This document shows positions 7,912 to 16,794 of a stretch of 64,000 nt of DNA, one piece after another. The translations under genes were made by a program, and so were the position numbers. The notes beneath the pieces were generated by a model. It was not told the origin of the DNA. It saw only the letters and a program-made list of their open reading frames with translations, and made no database searches. This DNA comes from Actinomadura harenae (GTDB taxonomy: Bacteria > Actinomycetota > Actinomycetes > Streptosporangiales > Streptosporangiaceae): positions 1 to 64,000 of the forward strand of contig NZ_RFFG01000001.1 in NCBI RefSeq assembly GCF_003696215.1, given 5' to 3'. The stretch's first letter is position 1; every line of letters begins with the position of its first letter.

Positions 7912-8907
7912 TCATGCGGGGGCGGGCTCGCGGGTGCGGTGGGCGCGCCGGTACTCGCTCGGGGACACGCCCATCTCGCGGGAGAAGTGGGCGCGGAGGT
8001 TCGGCGCGCTGCCGAGCCCGCACCGGACGGCGACGGCGTCGACCGGGAGGTCGGTGCGTTCGAGCAGCTCACGGGCGCGCAGGACGCGCTGGGTCAGCAG
8101 CCAGCGGAGCGGCGTCACGCCCAGCTCGGTGTGGAAGCGCCGGTGCAGGGTGCGGACGGTCAGCCCGGCGCGGGACGCGAGGTCCGCGACCGTCAGCGGC
8201 TCGTGCAGGCGCTCGACGCCCCAGTCCAGGACGGGCCCGAGCCCGTCGCCGCGCCCCGGGCGCGGCATCGGCGAGGCGACGTACTGCGCCTGGCCGCCCG
8301 ACCGGTGCGGCGGGACGATCATGTGCCGCGCGACGGCGGTCGCCGCCTCCGCGCCGAGATCGTGCCTGATCAGGTGCAGGCACAGGTCGATCCCGGCGGT
8401 GCAGCCCGCGCCCGTGAGCAGGTCGCCGTGGTCGTGGTACAGGACGGCCGGGTCGACCGGGACGCGCGGGAACCGGCGGGCGAGGGTCTCGGCGTGCTTC
8501 CAGTGGACGGCGGAGGCGCGGCCGTCGAGCAGGTCCGCGGCGGCGAGGACGAACGCGCCGGAGCACAGGGACACGATCCGGGCGCCGCGCTCGTGCGCCT
8601 CGCGCAGCGCGTCGAGGAGCGGAGCGGACGGATCGCGGCTCACGTCGGCGGACGCCGGGACGACGATCGTGTCGGCGTCGCGGAGCCCGTCCAGCCCGTG
8701 ACCGGCGTTGACGCCGAACAGGCCGGGCAGGTCGCCGTGCCCGGACGAGCCGCGCAGCGGCACGTGCCGGGGGCCGTCCTCGGCGCATATCCGCAGGTCG
8801 TACCAGGGTCCGGTGTGCCCGGGCGGGGGCGAGCCGAACAGCTGGCACGGGAGGGTGACCTCGAAGACCGGCATCTCGTCCATGACGACGACCGCGAGCG
8901 TGTGCAT
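7912..8907 (-). CDS. GlxA-type regulator: DJ-1/PfpI domain fused to AraC helix-turn-helix
   Basis: A 331-residue regulator. Residues 1 to about 190 form a class I glutamine-amidotransferase-like (DJ-1/PfpI) fold with the nucleophile-elbow Cys115 in SLCSGAF. The last ~100 residues hold two AraC helix-turn-helix units, including LASRAGLTVRTLHRRF and GLGSAPNLRAHF. Such proteins usually act as ligand-sensing activators. The start lacks a Shine-Dalgarno motif and may be leaderless. It is divergent from the MFS pump across about 70 bp, and a nearly perfect inverted repeat starts at its first codon, so control of the pump is likely. Confidence 0.9.
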   Translation of the reverse strand: MHTLAVVVMDEMPVFEVTLPCQLFGSPPPGHTGPWYDLRICAEDGPRHVPLRGSSGHGDLPGLFGVNAGHGLDGLRDADTIVVPASADVSRDPSAPLLDALREAHERGARIVSLCSGAFVLAAADLLDGRASAVHWKHAETLARRFPRVPVDPAVLYHDHGDLLTGAGCTAGIDLCLHLIRHDLGAEAATAVARHMIVPPHRSGGQAQYVASPMPRPGRGDGLGPVLDWGVERLHEPLTVADLASRAGLTVRTLHRRFHTELGVTPLRWLLTQRVLRARELLERTDLPVDAVAVRCGLGSAPNLRAHFSREMGVSPSEYRRAHRTREPAPA

Positions 8908-8941
8908 GGCAGGAATCTAGCGCATCGCGTCATTTCTGCCA
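8907..8941. promoter_or_regulatory. Inverted repeat between GlxA-type regulator and MFS pump
   Basis: TGGCAGGAAT (8907-8916) and ATTTCTGCCA (8932-8941) pair at 9 of 10 positions around a 15-nt spacer. It overlaps the start codon of the regulator and lies 38 bp upstream of the chosen MFS start, so it could act on both promoters. Confidence 0.55.
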
Positions 8942-8978
8942 CTCGTCCGGGATGGCCTGGTTCGCGGAGGCTGGGCGC

Positions 8979-10421
8979 ATGAACACCACGATCCGTTCCG
9001 CGGCGCCCCCGCCCGCCCCGCCCGCCGCGCCCGCCCCCGCCGCCCTCGCCGTCGGCGCCTCCGCCAGGGACGTCGCGGATTCGCGCAGGTGGTGGGTCCT
9101 CGGGGTGGCCTCGGCCGCGCAGTTCCTCGCGATCCTCGACCTGTTCGCCGTCAACATCGCCTTCCCCTCGCTGCGGGAGAGCTTCGGCGGGGCCTCGCTC
9201 GCCGACGTGTCCTGGGTGCTGAACGCGTACACGATCGTGCTGGCCGCGCTGCTCGTGCCCGCCGGACGCGTCGCCGACGACGCCGGGCGGCGGCGCGTCT
9301 TCCTGATGGGGATGGCGCTGTTCGGCGTCGCGTCGGTCGCCTGCGCGGCGGCCCCGACGCTCGGGCTCCTCGTGGCGGCCCGGGTCGTCCAGGCGACGGG
9401 CGGGGCGCTGCTGATCCCGACGTCCCTGGGGCTGGCGCTGCCCGTGTTCCCGCGCCGCGAGCACCCCACGGTCATGGGCATCTGGACGGCCGTCGCGGCG
9501 TCCGGGGCCGGGTGCGGGCCCGTCCTCGGCGGGCTGCTGCTCCTCGCCGGATGGCGCTGGATCTTCCTCATCAACGTGCCCATCACGATCGCCGCCGTCC
9601 TCGCCGGCCGCCGCCTCCTCGCCCCCGACGGGCCGCGCGGATCCGCGGAGCGGGCACGCAAGGGGCTCGACCTCCAGGGCGCGGGCCTGCTGCTCGCGAC
9701 CGCCGGGACGCTGACCGCGCTGCTCACACAGGGCCCGGGATGGGGGTACCCGAGCGTCCCGACGATCCTCTGCGGGGTGCTGGCGACCGTGCTGATCCCG
9801 CTGCTGGCCGCGCGGCTGATGCGGGCGCGCGACCCGATCATCGACCCGGCGCTGTTCCGGAACCGGACGTTCGCCGTCGCGGTCACCGGAGTCGGCCTCT
9901 ACTACCTGGCGCTCGCGGCGGGACTCCTCGCGACCACGCTGTACTACACGCAGGTCGCCCACTGGTCACCGGTCACGGCGGCGCTCGCGCTGGCACCCGT
10001 CCCGCTGGCGTGCATGATCCTCTCCCCGCTGTCCGGACGCGTCGTCGGGCGCATCGGCGAACGCGCCTCCGCCGTCGCCGGCGGGCTCACCCTCGCCGCC
10101 GGAGCCGCCTGGTGGGCGATCGGCATCGAGCACGGCTACACGGTCGGCTACCTCCCCGGCGCGGTGCTGTTCGGCGCGAGCACGGCCCTGCTCCAGCCGC
10201 CGCTGTTCGGCGCGTCCACCGCCCTGCCCGGCGACCGGATCTCCCTCGGATCGGCGGTGCTCATGACCACGCGGCAGATCGCGTCCGCGCTGGGCGTCGC
10301 CGTGCTGACCCTCGTGCTGGGCGGTGCGCCGATGATCGCGGACTACCGTTTCGGCTGGTACCTGATGGCCGGCGCGGGCATCGCCTCCGCTCTCGCCTGC
10401 CTGCGCTTCCGGCGCGGCTGA
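8979..10421 (+). CDS. MFS drug transporter, DHA2 (EmrB/QacA) type
   Basis: Proton-coupled multidrug exporter, 480 residues, probably 14 membrane helices. Motif A-like DDAGRRRVFLMG follows helix 2, motif C-like GPVLGGLLL is present, and helix 1 contains LAILDLFAVNIAFPSL, where DHA2 pumps carry the D1 motif. An ATG nine codons upstream exists, but GCGGAGG lies 8 bp before the chosen ATG. The N-terminus has a Pro/Ala-rich cytoplasmic stretch. Divergence from a GlxA/AraC regulator suggests inducible expression. The substrate is unknown. Confidence 0.9.
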   Translation: MNTTIRSAAPPPAPPAAPAPAALAVGASARDVADSRRWWVLGVASAAQFLAILDLFAVNIAFPSLRESFGGASLADVSWVLNAYTIVLAALLVPAGRVADDAGRRRVFLMGMALFGVASVACAAAPTLGLLVAARVVQATGGALLIPTSLGLALPVFPRREHPTVMGIWTAVAASGAGCGPVLGGLLLLAGWRWIFLINVPITIAAVLAGRRLLAPDGPRGSAERARKGLDLQGAGLLLATAGTLTALLTQGPGWGYPSVPTILCGVLATVLIPLLAARLMRARDPIIDPALFRNRTFAVAVTGVGLYYLALAAGLLATTLYYTQVAHWSPVTAALALAPVPLACMILSPLSGRVVGRIGERASAVAGGLTLAAGAAWWAIGIEHGYTVGYLPGAVLFGASTALLQPPLFGASTALPGDRISLGSAVLMTTRQIASALGVAVLTLVLGGAPMIADYRFGWYLMAGAGIASALACLRFRRG

Positions 10422-10426
10422 TGCCG

Positions 10427-11713
10427 TCAGCGAAGCGAGTCGAAGAGCTGCCCGGCCGCGGGCTGCGTCCATTGGAGCCGGTTCTTGTCGGCCGGATACG
10501 GCCCGACCGGAACGGTCCCGAACCGGATGCTCCCGGTGTCGCCGACGCTCGACGACAGGTCGAACATCTCCTTCAGCCCGAGCCCCTTGTCCGTCACGAC
10601 CGACTTGGACGCGGCGCGCAGGAACGAGTAGAGCCGCGCCGGGTTGGTGAGCTGGCCGCGCGCCTTCCCGGCCATCGCCGTCATGAGCTGCTGCTGCCGC
10701 TTGATCCGCCCCAGGTCGGAGCCGTCGCCGAGGCTGTACCGGACGCGCGCGTACCCGAGGGCCTGCTCGCCGTTCAGCTTCTGCCGCCCGGCGGCCAGGT
10801 GCAGCCCGGCCTTCGCGTCGTCGATCTTCTCCGGGACGTTCAGCTCGACCCCGCCCAGCGCGTCCACCATGGACTTGAAGCCGGTGAAGTCGATCTGCAC
10901 CACGTGGTCGAGGCGGACGCCGGTCGCCCCCTCGACGGTCTTCCACGCGCAGGCCAGCCCGGCCTCGTTGAACGCCGAGTTGATCATCCCGGTGCGGGCC
11001 GCGACGGTCGCGCCGCCGGACGTCCGGCACGCGGGGATCCGGACCATGGAGTCGCGCGGCAGGCTGATCCCCCGCACGTTCCTCCCGTCCGCCGGGATGT
11101 GGAACAGGATCATCGTGTCGGTGCGGGCGCCCTCGTCCTTGCCGTACGCGGCGTTCGCGCCCTGCCTGCTGTCCGACCCGACGACCAGGACGTTCTCCGC
11201 CTGCGTCCGCTTGGCCGGACGTGGCCCGAGATCCTCGGCGCTGACATGCCGGATGTTGCCCTCGACCTGCGAGTACAGCCCGTACCCGGCGATCGGGACC
11301 GCCATCACGGCGACCACCGCGACCGGCACCAGCCGCCGGATCCGCCGGCGCCGCCGCAACCTCCGCGTCCGATACCCGCCCGAGTTCCGGCTCCCACCCC
11401 CGGACGAGGGACTCCGCGACTCGGCGAACGCCCCCGAACCCTCAGAGCTCGCGCCATCCGGACGCGGGCCGTCGGAAGGCGGGCCGTCCGGACGCGGGCC
11501 GTCGGAGCGCGGGGCGTCGGGGCGGACGGCGTCCGGGTACGGAGCGGTCGCGGGCGGAACGTCGGAGCGTGCGACGTCCGGGCGGGCGGTGGGTTCCTCC
11601 GGGCGGGGCGGGACGGCCCAGGCGCCGGTCTCGGAGCGGAGCGGGGAGCGGTCGCCCCGGGAGGACGGGACGTTCTGCTCTGGGCGCTCCCGCCCGTCCC
11701 CGTGGCTGCTCAT
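10427..11713 (-). CDS. LytR-CpsA-Psr (LCP) family cell-wall glycopolymer ligase
   Basis: Membrane-anchored enzyme expected to transfer lipid-linked glycopolymers (teichoic acid, arabinogalactan-like or capsule) onto peptidoglycan. Residues 1-120 are a Pro/Asp/Gly/Arg-rich cytoplasmic tail with repeated RPDGP-like units. A single transmembrane helix (RRLVPVAVVAVMAVPIAG) follows, then the extracellular LCP domain. Diagnostic pieces include VLVVGSDSR, TDTMILFHI, ISLPRDSMV and GEQALGYARVR, with the conserved Asp and Arg residues that bind the pyrophosphate lipid. The ATG at 11713 has AAGGA 6 bp upstream; an earlier in-frame ATG does not. Confidence 0.92.
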   Translation of the reverse strand: MSSHGDGRERPEQNVPSSRGDRSPLRSETGAWAVPPRPEEPTARPDVARSDVPPATAPYPDAVRPDAPRSDGPRPDGPPSDGPRPDGASSEGSGAFAESRSPSSGGGSRNSGGYRTRRLRRRRRIRRLVPVAVVAVMAVPIAGYGLYSQVEGNIRHVSAEDLGPRPAKRTQAENVLVVGSDSRQGANAAYGKDEGARTDTMILFHIPADGRNVRGISLPRDSMVRIPACRTSGGATVAARTGMINSAFNEAGLACAWKTVEGATGVRLDHVVQIDFTGFKSMVDALGGVELNVPEKIDDAKAGLHLAAGRQKLNGEQALGYARVRYSLGDGSDLGRIKRQQQLMTAMAGKARGQLTNPARLYSFLRAASKSVVTDKGLGLKEMFDLSSSVGDTGSIRFGTVPVGPYPADKNRLQWTQPAAGQLFDSLR

Positions 11714-12025
11714 CGCTGTCCTTCTCGTCTTCAGGTTGCCGAAACGCACTGGTCAGAGGGCGTTTGGCGTCGTCTCGTCCCCTTCTCGGGCGGGGTCCGC
11801 GGCGCTGCCGCGGTGACGGCCCGGCCGGCGCCCGCCCCCGCGAGGCGCCGCTCCGGACAGCGGTGCCCGGCACCGCTCAGCCTGCTAACGAACCGGACAT
11901 CTCTACTGTTCCTCCCGATGCGCACGGGATCGGAAGGGCCGGAAACGTCCGGAAAGCACCCTTGGAGGCGCGGGCATCGACCTTGGTCGCTGGTGGCCGT
12001 CCGCCCCGGCCCGGACACTGGGGAC

Positions 12026-12259
12026 ATGGACGATCCGAAGACCTACGACGGGTTGCAGGCGATCGTGTTCTTCGCCGGTTTCTACGAGGGGCTGCTGCCG
12101 TTCCCCGCCAAGTACTTCGGCTGGACGCCGCTGCTGTCGCTGCCGTCCCGGATGCCCGCCCCGGCATGGTGGATCGTGGCGGCGGCGGCCCTCGTGACCG
12201 CCGCCGTCCTCCTGGTGGTGCTCGACACGGCCAAGAAGCGCCGCTTCCCGGACGCCTGA
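12026..12259 (+). CDS. Small membrane protein of unknown function (77 aa)
   Basis: Not recognised. It begins MDDPKTYDGLQAIVFFAG, has a short amphipathic stretch, then one clear transmembrane helix (AWWIVAAAALVTAAVLLVVL) and a basic KKRR cytoplasmic end. A GGGG run precedes the ATG. It stands alone between the divergent LCP gene and the convergent EphD-like gene. It looks real because of the membrane helix with a positive-inside tail. The last codons and the stop lie in a 22-bp direct repeat (CCGGACGCCTG...CTCGGCC, two copies at about 12248-12291). Confidence 0.65.
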   Translation: MDDPKTYDGLQAIVFFAGFYEGLLPFPAKYFGWTPLLSLPSRMPAPAWWIVAAAALVTAAVLLVVLDTAKKRRFPDA

Positions 12260-12295
12260 CCACTCGGCCCCGGACGCCTGGCCGCTCGGCCCGGA

Positions 12296-14137
12296 CTACT
12301 CCGGCAGGGCGCCCCGGTACCGCTCGCCCGCACGGCGGATCATGCGGCCCACGGCCCGGTTCACCGGCGGCGCGTACCGGTCGAGGGCGAGCGCGAGGTG
12401 CGCCTCGGGGGCCACCGGCACGAGCGGACGGTTCGCCCGGACGGCCCGGAGAATGGCCTGCGCCACGCGCTCGGGCGGGTAGCCGCGCCGCGCGAACACC
12501 TTCGCCAGACCGTCGCGCATCTCGTCCGCCGCGGCCCCGGAGAGCCCGACGTAGCGGGTGCGGTGCATGATCCCGGTGTCGATCACTCCCGGGCAGATCG
12601 CGGAGACGCCGACGCCCTCGTCCGCCAGCTCCAGGCGCAGGCACTCGCTGAACCGGAGCACGGCCGCCTTGGTCGCCGAGTACGCGGCGACCTGCGCGCC
12701 GGGCGCGTACGCCGCCATGGACGCGACGTTCACCAGGTGCCCGCCCTCGCCGCGCGCGACCATCCGCGTGCCGAACAGGCGGCAGCCCCGGTACACGCCG
12801 TCCAGGTTGACGGCCCGGATCCGCGCCCAGTCGGCCTCGCCGGTCTCCAGCAGCGGCCCGGCGACCCCGATGCCCGCGTTGTTGACGACCACGTCCGGGA
12901 CGCCGAAGGTCTCGGTGACGTGGTCGGCGAAACGCTCCATGGCCTCGGCGTCCGCGACGTCCACGCCGTACGGGTGGGCGGCGCCCCACGACGGGCCCCC
13001 GTCCACGGAGCCGGTGATCTCGTCGGCGACGCGTTTGGCGGCGCCCTCGTCGATGTCGGCGACCACGACCGACGCGCCCTCGGCGGCGAAGGCGCGGGCC
13101 GTCGCGCGGCCGATGCCGCTGCCCGCGCCGGTCACCACGACGAGCCGTCCGGCGTACTCGCCGCCGGGACGTCCGGCGGCCCGCGCGCGCACGAGGTCGG
13201 GCGTGTCCGGGCCGCCCTCGAGATGGTCGACGAACTCGGTGATCCAGTGCGCGACACGGTCCGGATGGGTGCGGGCGACCCAGTGCCCCGCCGGAATGCG
13301 CCGGACGTACAGCGGGTCGGCGTGGCCGCGCGCCGAGAGCAGCGCGTCGGGCAGGGCGTACCGGTCCCGGGTGGGGACGATCACCTGCACCGGGACCAGT
13401 GCCGTCGCGTCCCCATCAGGAAGTCTCCGCAGGTTGGCGCGGTACAGCCCGAGCCCGTTGCGCGCGTCCCCGGCGAGCGTGGGCGCGGGGTGCCCGGGCC
13501 TCGGCTCACCGCCCTCGGCGTGCTTCAGCCCGCGCGCGAACGTCGCCGCGACGACCCGGGCGAGCATCTCGCCCGCCTTGGGCGCCGCGAACACCGGCAT
13601 GTACACGCTCCGGCGCGCCTGGCCGAGCACCCGCCCCGCCCGCCGGGCGCGCACCCGCACCCGATCCGCCTCGGCGTCCGCGGAGTCGTCGTGGAGGCCG
13701 AGGGTCTCGCGGCGGGCCCATGCGGCGACGTGGCGCCAGTCGGGCCCGGAGATGGACGTGAAGGACGCGATCCGGCCGCGGAGGGGACGCCCGTCCGGGC
13801 CGTCCGTCACGGCGGCCCAGCACTGGACGGATCCCCAGTCGTGCCCGACGAGGTGGACGGGCGCGTCGCCGCCGACCGCGTCGAGGACGGCGGCGAGGTC
13901 GCCCACCAGCGCGGGGATCGCGTAGTCCCCCGGGTCCGCGGGCGCGGTGGACGCCCCGGCCCCGCGCACGTCGTAGGTGAGGACCCGGTACCGCTCCGCG
14001 AGGAGCCCGGCGACCTCGTCCCACACCGCGCCGGTGTCGGGGTAGCCGTGGACGAGCAGGACGGTGGGCCGGCGCCCCTCGCCCCGCTCGCGCACGGCCA
14101 GCTCGACGTCGCCCGACCTCACCTTGTGATCCCGCAC
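12296..14137 (-). CDS. EphD-like fusion: alpha/beta hydrolase plus short-chain dehydrogenase
   Basis: A 613-residue two-domain enzyme with the layout of mycobacterial EphD (Rv2214c). The N-terminal hydrolase, about 1-300, has the oxyanion motif HGYPDT, nucleophile Asp in GHDWGS and a catalytic His in GHWVARTHP. The Asp nucleophile indicates an epoxide hydrolase-type or dehalogenase-type chemistry. The C-terminal part, about 325-600, is a classical SDR: TGAGSGIG for NAD(P), NNAGIG, and the Ser-Tyr-Lys triad in VNVASM...YSATK. The fusion may act on long-chain hydroxy or epoxy lipids. It is followed by no obvious partner. Confidence 0.88.
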   Translation of the reverse strand: MRDHKVRSGDVELAVRERGEGRRPTVLLVHGYPDTGAVWDEVAGLLAERYRVLTYDVRGAGASTAPADPGDYAIPALVGDLAAVLDAVGGDAPVHLVGHDWGSVQCWAAVTDGPDGRPLRGRIASFTSISGPDWRHVAAWARRETLGLHDDSADAEADRVRVRARRAGRVLGQARRSVYMPVFAAPKAGEMLARVVAATFARGLKHAEGGEPRPGHPAPTLAGDARNGLGLYRANLRRLPDGDATALVPVQVIVPTRDRYALPDALLSARGHADPLYVRRIPAGHWVARTHPDRVAHWITEFVDHLEGGPDTPDLVRARAAGRPGGEYAGRLVVVTGAGSGIGRATARAFAAEGASVVVADIDEGAAKRVADEITGSVDGGPSWGAAHPYGVDVADAEAMERFADHVTETFGVPDVVVNNAGIGVAGPLLETGEADWARIRAVNLDGVYRGCRLFGTRMVARGEGGHLVNVASMAAYAPGAQVAAYSATKAAVLRFSECLRLELADEGVGVSAICPGVIDTGIMHRTRYVGLSGAAADEMRDGLAKVFARRGYPPERVAQAILRAVRANRPLVPVAPEAHLALALDRYAPPVNRAVGRMIRRAGERYRGALPE

Positions 14138-14240
14138 CGCGAACCGCCTCTCCGTCGGAGGGTGCCGCTCCGCCCGGACCCGCGCGTCCCCGCGTTCCGC
14201 GGACCGGCGCGTTCCCGCGGACCTCGGCCTCTCCGCGAAC

Positions 14241-14789
14241 CTACGCCTCGAGCCCGCCGGGATCGACCCTCATGACCGGCTGGCGAAGAACGGTCAGCTC
14301 GCCGAGGCTGAGGTAGATCTCGTGGTGCAGCCCGCGCGGGACGAGGTTCCGGTCGGCCATGAAGGCGTGCATGCGGGCGAGCGTGGCGGGCTCGCCCGCG
14401 TAGTCGCCGTGGTGCAGGATCTGCACGGACGTCCCCTCGTCGAACTCGGCGAGCTGCACGCGCGCCGCCGCCGGGACCTTCGCCCGGACGGCGTCCCGGG
14501 CGCGTTCCACCTGCCCGGCCGTGATCTCCCCGCCCGCCTTGAGGAACAGGTGCCACCGCCACTCGGCGCGCGGGACCTCCAGCGGCGGACGCTCGTCCTC
14601 CACCCACCAGCGGGCCTCGGGCGGCATGCCGGGCGTCCCCATCGCCCCGGCGACCGCGTACAGGGCCTCGACCGCGGCGCCGTACTCGGGCCCCTCGGGG
14701 TCGCCGAGGCCGCTCACGGACAGGCCGCGGACGGCGTCCAGCTCGACGAGCGCGGGCTCGTCGGCCGCGGCGTACCAGGCGTCGTTCAT
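14241..14789 (-). CDS. GyrI-like small-molecule-binding protein
   Basis: A 182-residue soluble protein resembling the GyrI-like (SOUL/BmrR C-terminal) fold: an N-terminal half with RGLSVSGLGDPEG and a C-terminal half with WRWHLFLK, AEFDEGTSVQILHHGDYA and the typical -EIYL- strand near the end. These proteins bind or hydrolyse small aromatic molecules. GGAGG stands 7 bp before the ATG. The start region lies in a 20-bp duplication shared with the end of the upstream MerR gene, which itself carries a GyrI-like domain. The two probably form one ligand-responsive operon. Confidence 0.78.
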   Translation of the reverse strand: MNDAWYAAADEPALVELDAVRGLSVSGLGDPEGPEYGAAVEALYAVAGAMGTPGMPPEARWWVEDERPPLEVPRAEWRWHLFLKAGGEITAGQVERARDAVRAKVPAAARVQLAEFDEGTSVQILHHGDYAGEPATLARMHAFMADRNLVPRGLHHEIYLSLGELTVLRQPVMRVDPGGLEA

Positions 14790-14824
14790 CGTTCGTCCTC
14801 CAGGTTCATCGTTCGTCCTCCAGT
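14785..14824. repeat. 20-bp tandem duplication at the MerR/GyrI junction
   Basis: TTCATCGTTCGTCCTCCAG occurs at 14785-14803 and again at 14805-14823 with one base between. Each copy holds, on the minus strand, a GGAGG, 7 nt, ATG and a TGA. In the left copy these serve as the GyrI-like gene's start; in the right copy they give the final codons and stop of the MerR gene. Confidence 0.9.
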
Positions 14825-15590
14825 CGGATCTGCACCCGCGTCACCAGCGCCTCCGGCGGGGTGCGTTCGGGGTCGGCGAGGTAGGTCTCCCGGGTCGTCC
14901 CGCCGGGGGTGTGGCCGTGGTCGGCGCACCAGGCGAGCAGCCCGTGCACCACCAGCCCCACCTGGTCGTACGGCCCCACGTGGACGGCCGTCGCGAACGG
15001 CCCGCCCGGCAGGACGTCCCGCCGCGTCCCCGGGGCGGCTCGGCTCCGTCCGGCAGGACGGCGGCGAGCGCCACGGGGAACTCCTCGGCGGGGTCCAGCG
15101 GGAACACGCCGATCAGGGGCTCGGCGAACGCGACGCCCGTCGTCAGCCGCGCCGCGCAACGCCCCATCGCCGGGGCGATCTCGTCCAGGGACGCGACGTC
15201 CCGGGCGATCGCGACGGTGCGGGCGGGCTCGTCCACGACCGTGACCCGCGGCGCCGGAAGCCCCTCGGTGAGGAGGCGTTCCAGCACGTCCAGGGCACGG
15301 CGGCGGCGCGCCAGCTCGGCGGCCTGCCGGTCCCGGACCTCGGTCAGCGGACCGGTCGGGTCGTCCTCCGCCAGGGTCCGCGCGATCATCGGCAGCGGGA
15401 CGTCCAGGGTCCGCAGCAGCCCGATCGCGAGGGCGTCGCGCGCCTGGTCCGCCCGGTAGTACCGGTAGCCGGACACGGGGTCGACGTGCGCGGGCGCCAG
15501 CAGCCCGAGGTCGTCGTAGTGCCGGAGCCGCTTCACGCTCAACCGGCACAGCCGCGCGAACCGCCCGATCGGAAGGAGATCTTCGCTCAC
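14806..15590 (-). pseudogene. MerR-family regulator with GyrI-like effector domain, frameshifted
   Basis: The first frame encodes a MerR DNA-binding domain ([27 protein letters not shown]) and coiled dimerisation helix, then the first half of a BmrR/TipA-like effector domain ([16 protein letters not shown]). Near the CCCCGGGG at 15028-15035 the meaningful frame switches: the rest of the domain ([17 protein letters not shown] ... [12 protein letters not shown]) is in another frame down to the stop at 14806. One missing base in the G run would explain it. It may be a real mutation or a sequencing error; I cannot tell. The GTG at 15590 is preferred over upstream ATGs because these lie inside the promoter palindrome. 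Confidence 0.75.
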
Positions 15591-15632
15591 GTCCCCCACT
15601 GTGGCCTCTCCCATGGTGGGAGAGTCCACCTC
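15588..15632 (-). promoter_or_regulatory. MerR-type promoter/operator with 19-bp spacer
   Basis: GTGGCCTCTCCCA (15601-15613) and TGGGAGAGTCCAC (15617-15629) pair at 12 of 13 positions around a 3-nt centre. Read on the minus strand, TGGACT (-35-like) and CACAGT (-10-like) flank exactly 19 nt filled by the palindrome, as in promoters twisted by MerR activators. The GTG start begins 7 nt after the -10, so the transcript may be leaderless. As a hairpin it could also end the CapA gene, but no T tract follows. Confidence 0.7.
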
Positions 15633-16794
15633 AGGGGCGGGCGGTGAGGCCCGTGCAGCCGCGCAGGGCGTTCCAGCGCTTGAGCTCGGCGGCGCCCGCC
15701 GCCCCGGTCATCAGGGTCGGGAGGCCGCCGGAGAGGTGCGCGGGCTTCCACGTCGCGTTGGTGACCTTGCCGCCGTCCAGGCGCAGCAGCAGGACGCCCG
15801 ACAGGCGGGTCCGCCCGGTCGTGTCGGGCTGCCCGGACACTCCGTTGAACACGAAGTTGCCCATCCCGTAGTGGACGTACCTGCCCTTCATGAAGCCGCC
15901 GCCCAGCGGGACGTGCGCGTGCCCGCCGACCACGACGTCCGCGCCGGCGTCGACCAGCGTCTTCGCGAGGTCCTTCTGCCGGGGCAGCGGGCATTCGCGC
16001 ATCTCCTGCCCCCAGTGCAGGTGGACGATCACGTAGTCGGAGCCCTTCCTGGCCTCCCTCACCGCCTGGACCAGCCGGGGGACGTCCTTCGCGGACGCGA
16101 GCCCGCCCTTGCCCGGCGTCGCCGTCCACGCCTTGGCGAGATGGTCGTCGAGCACCTGCGTCGCGCCGACGACGGCGATCCTGTTGCCCTTCACGGTGAA
16201 GCGGCGCGGGCGGAACGCCTCGTCCTCGTCCTTGCCGATCCCGACGACAGGGAACCCGCTCTTCCTGATCGCGCTGAGCGAGTCGCGGAGGCCGGTCTCC
16301 ATGTAGTCCATGCCGTGGTTGTTGGCCATGGACACCACGTCCACCCCGGCCGCCTTCAGCGCGGTGAACGCCGACGGCGGGGAGCGGAAGGTGTACTCCT
16401 TGTTCGGCGCCTTCGTCCCGCCGGTCGTGATCGCCGTCTCCAGGTTGAGCATGGTGAAGTCGGCGGCGCGCAGCGTGGAGGCGATCGGGCCGAGCGCGGT
16501 GCCGGGCGAGGCCAGGCGTCCGCGCAGCCTCTTCCCCTGGAAGTGGGTGTCGCCGCCGAACGCGATCGTGATCGGCCGGCGTCCGTTCCCGTCTCCGCCC
16601 TTGGACGCGCCGGGCGCCTTCCGCTTCGGGTCGCCGGACGCGTCCCCCTTCTTCCCGTCGCCCCCGCAGGCCGCCGCGCTGAGCGCCACCGCGGCACCCG
16701 CCGCCACCAGCGCGAACGCCCGCGTACGCCGACGGCGCCACGGCCTCGTCCGGTGGTTCCCCGAGGGGCTGAACGCGGGGTGTCCGTCGCGCAC
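15631..16794 (-). CDS. CapA-family lipoprotein (poly-gamma-glutamate/capsule-type metallophosphatase fold)
   Basis: A 387-residue exported protein. The GTG at 16794 has AGGAGG 10 bp upstream; the open frame extends 39 codons farther but without a signal. After a basic start comes a hydrophobic core and lipobox (LSAAACGG). The mature domain shows CapA hallmarks: [32 protein letters not shown] and GGHAHVPL, the histidines and acids of a calcineurin-like fold. CapA proteins act in polyglutamate capsule synthesis in bacilli, but no PgsB/C genes are near, so the role here is unknown. It may share a transcript with the MerR gene downstream. Confidence 0.85.
   Translation of the reverse strand: MRDGHPAFSPSGNHRTRPWRRRRTRAFALVAAGAAVALSAAACGGDGKKGDASGDPKRKAPGASKGGDGNGRRPITIAFGGDTHFQGKRLRGRLASPGTALGPIASTLRAADFTMLNLETAITTGGTKAPNKEYTFRSPPSAFTALKAAGVDVVSMANNHGMDYMETGLRDSLSAIRKSGFPVVGIGKDEDEAFRPRRFTVKGNRIAVVGATQVLDDHLAKAWTATPGKGGLASAKDVPRLVQAVREARKGSDYVIVHLHWGQEMRECPLPRQKDLAKTLVDAGADVVVGGHAHVPLGGGFMKGRYVHYGMGNFVFNGVSGQPDTTGRTRLSGVLLLRLDGGKVTNATWKPAHLSGGLPTLMTGAAGAAELKRWNALRGCTGLTARP

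Noticed and set aside
9089..12259. 1056-codon plus-strand open frame
   Set aside because: Runs antisense or out of frame across the MFS and LCP genes; only its last 77 codons form a plausible gene.
15601..15629. Palindrome as terminator of the CapA gene
   Set aside because: Fits a MerR promoter spacer precisely and lacks a T tract, so operator is preferred, although dual use is not excluded.
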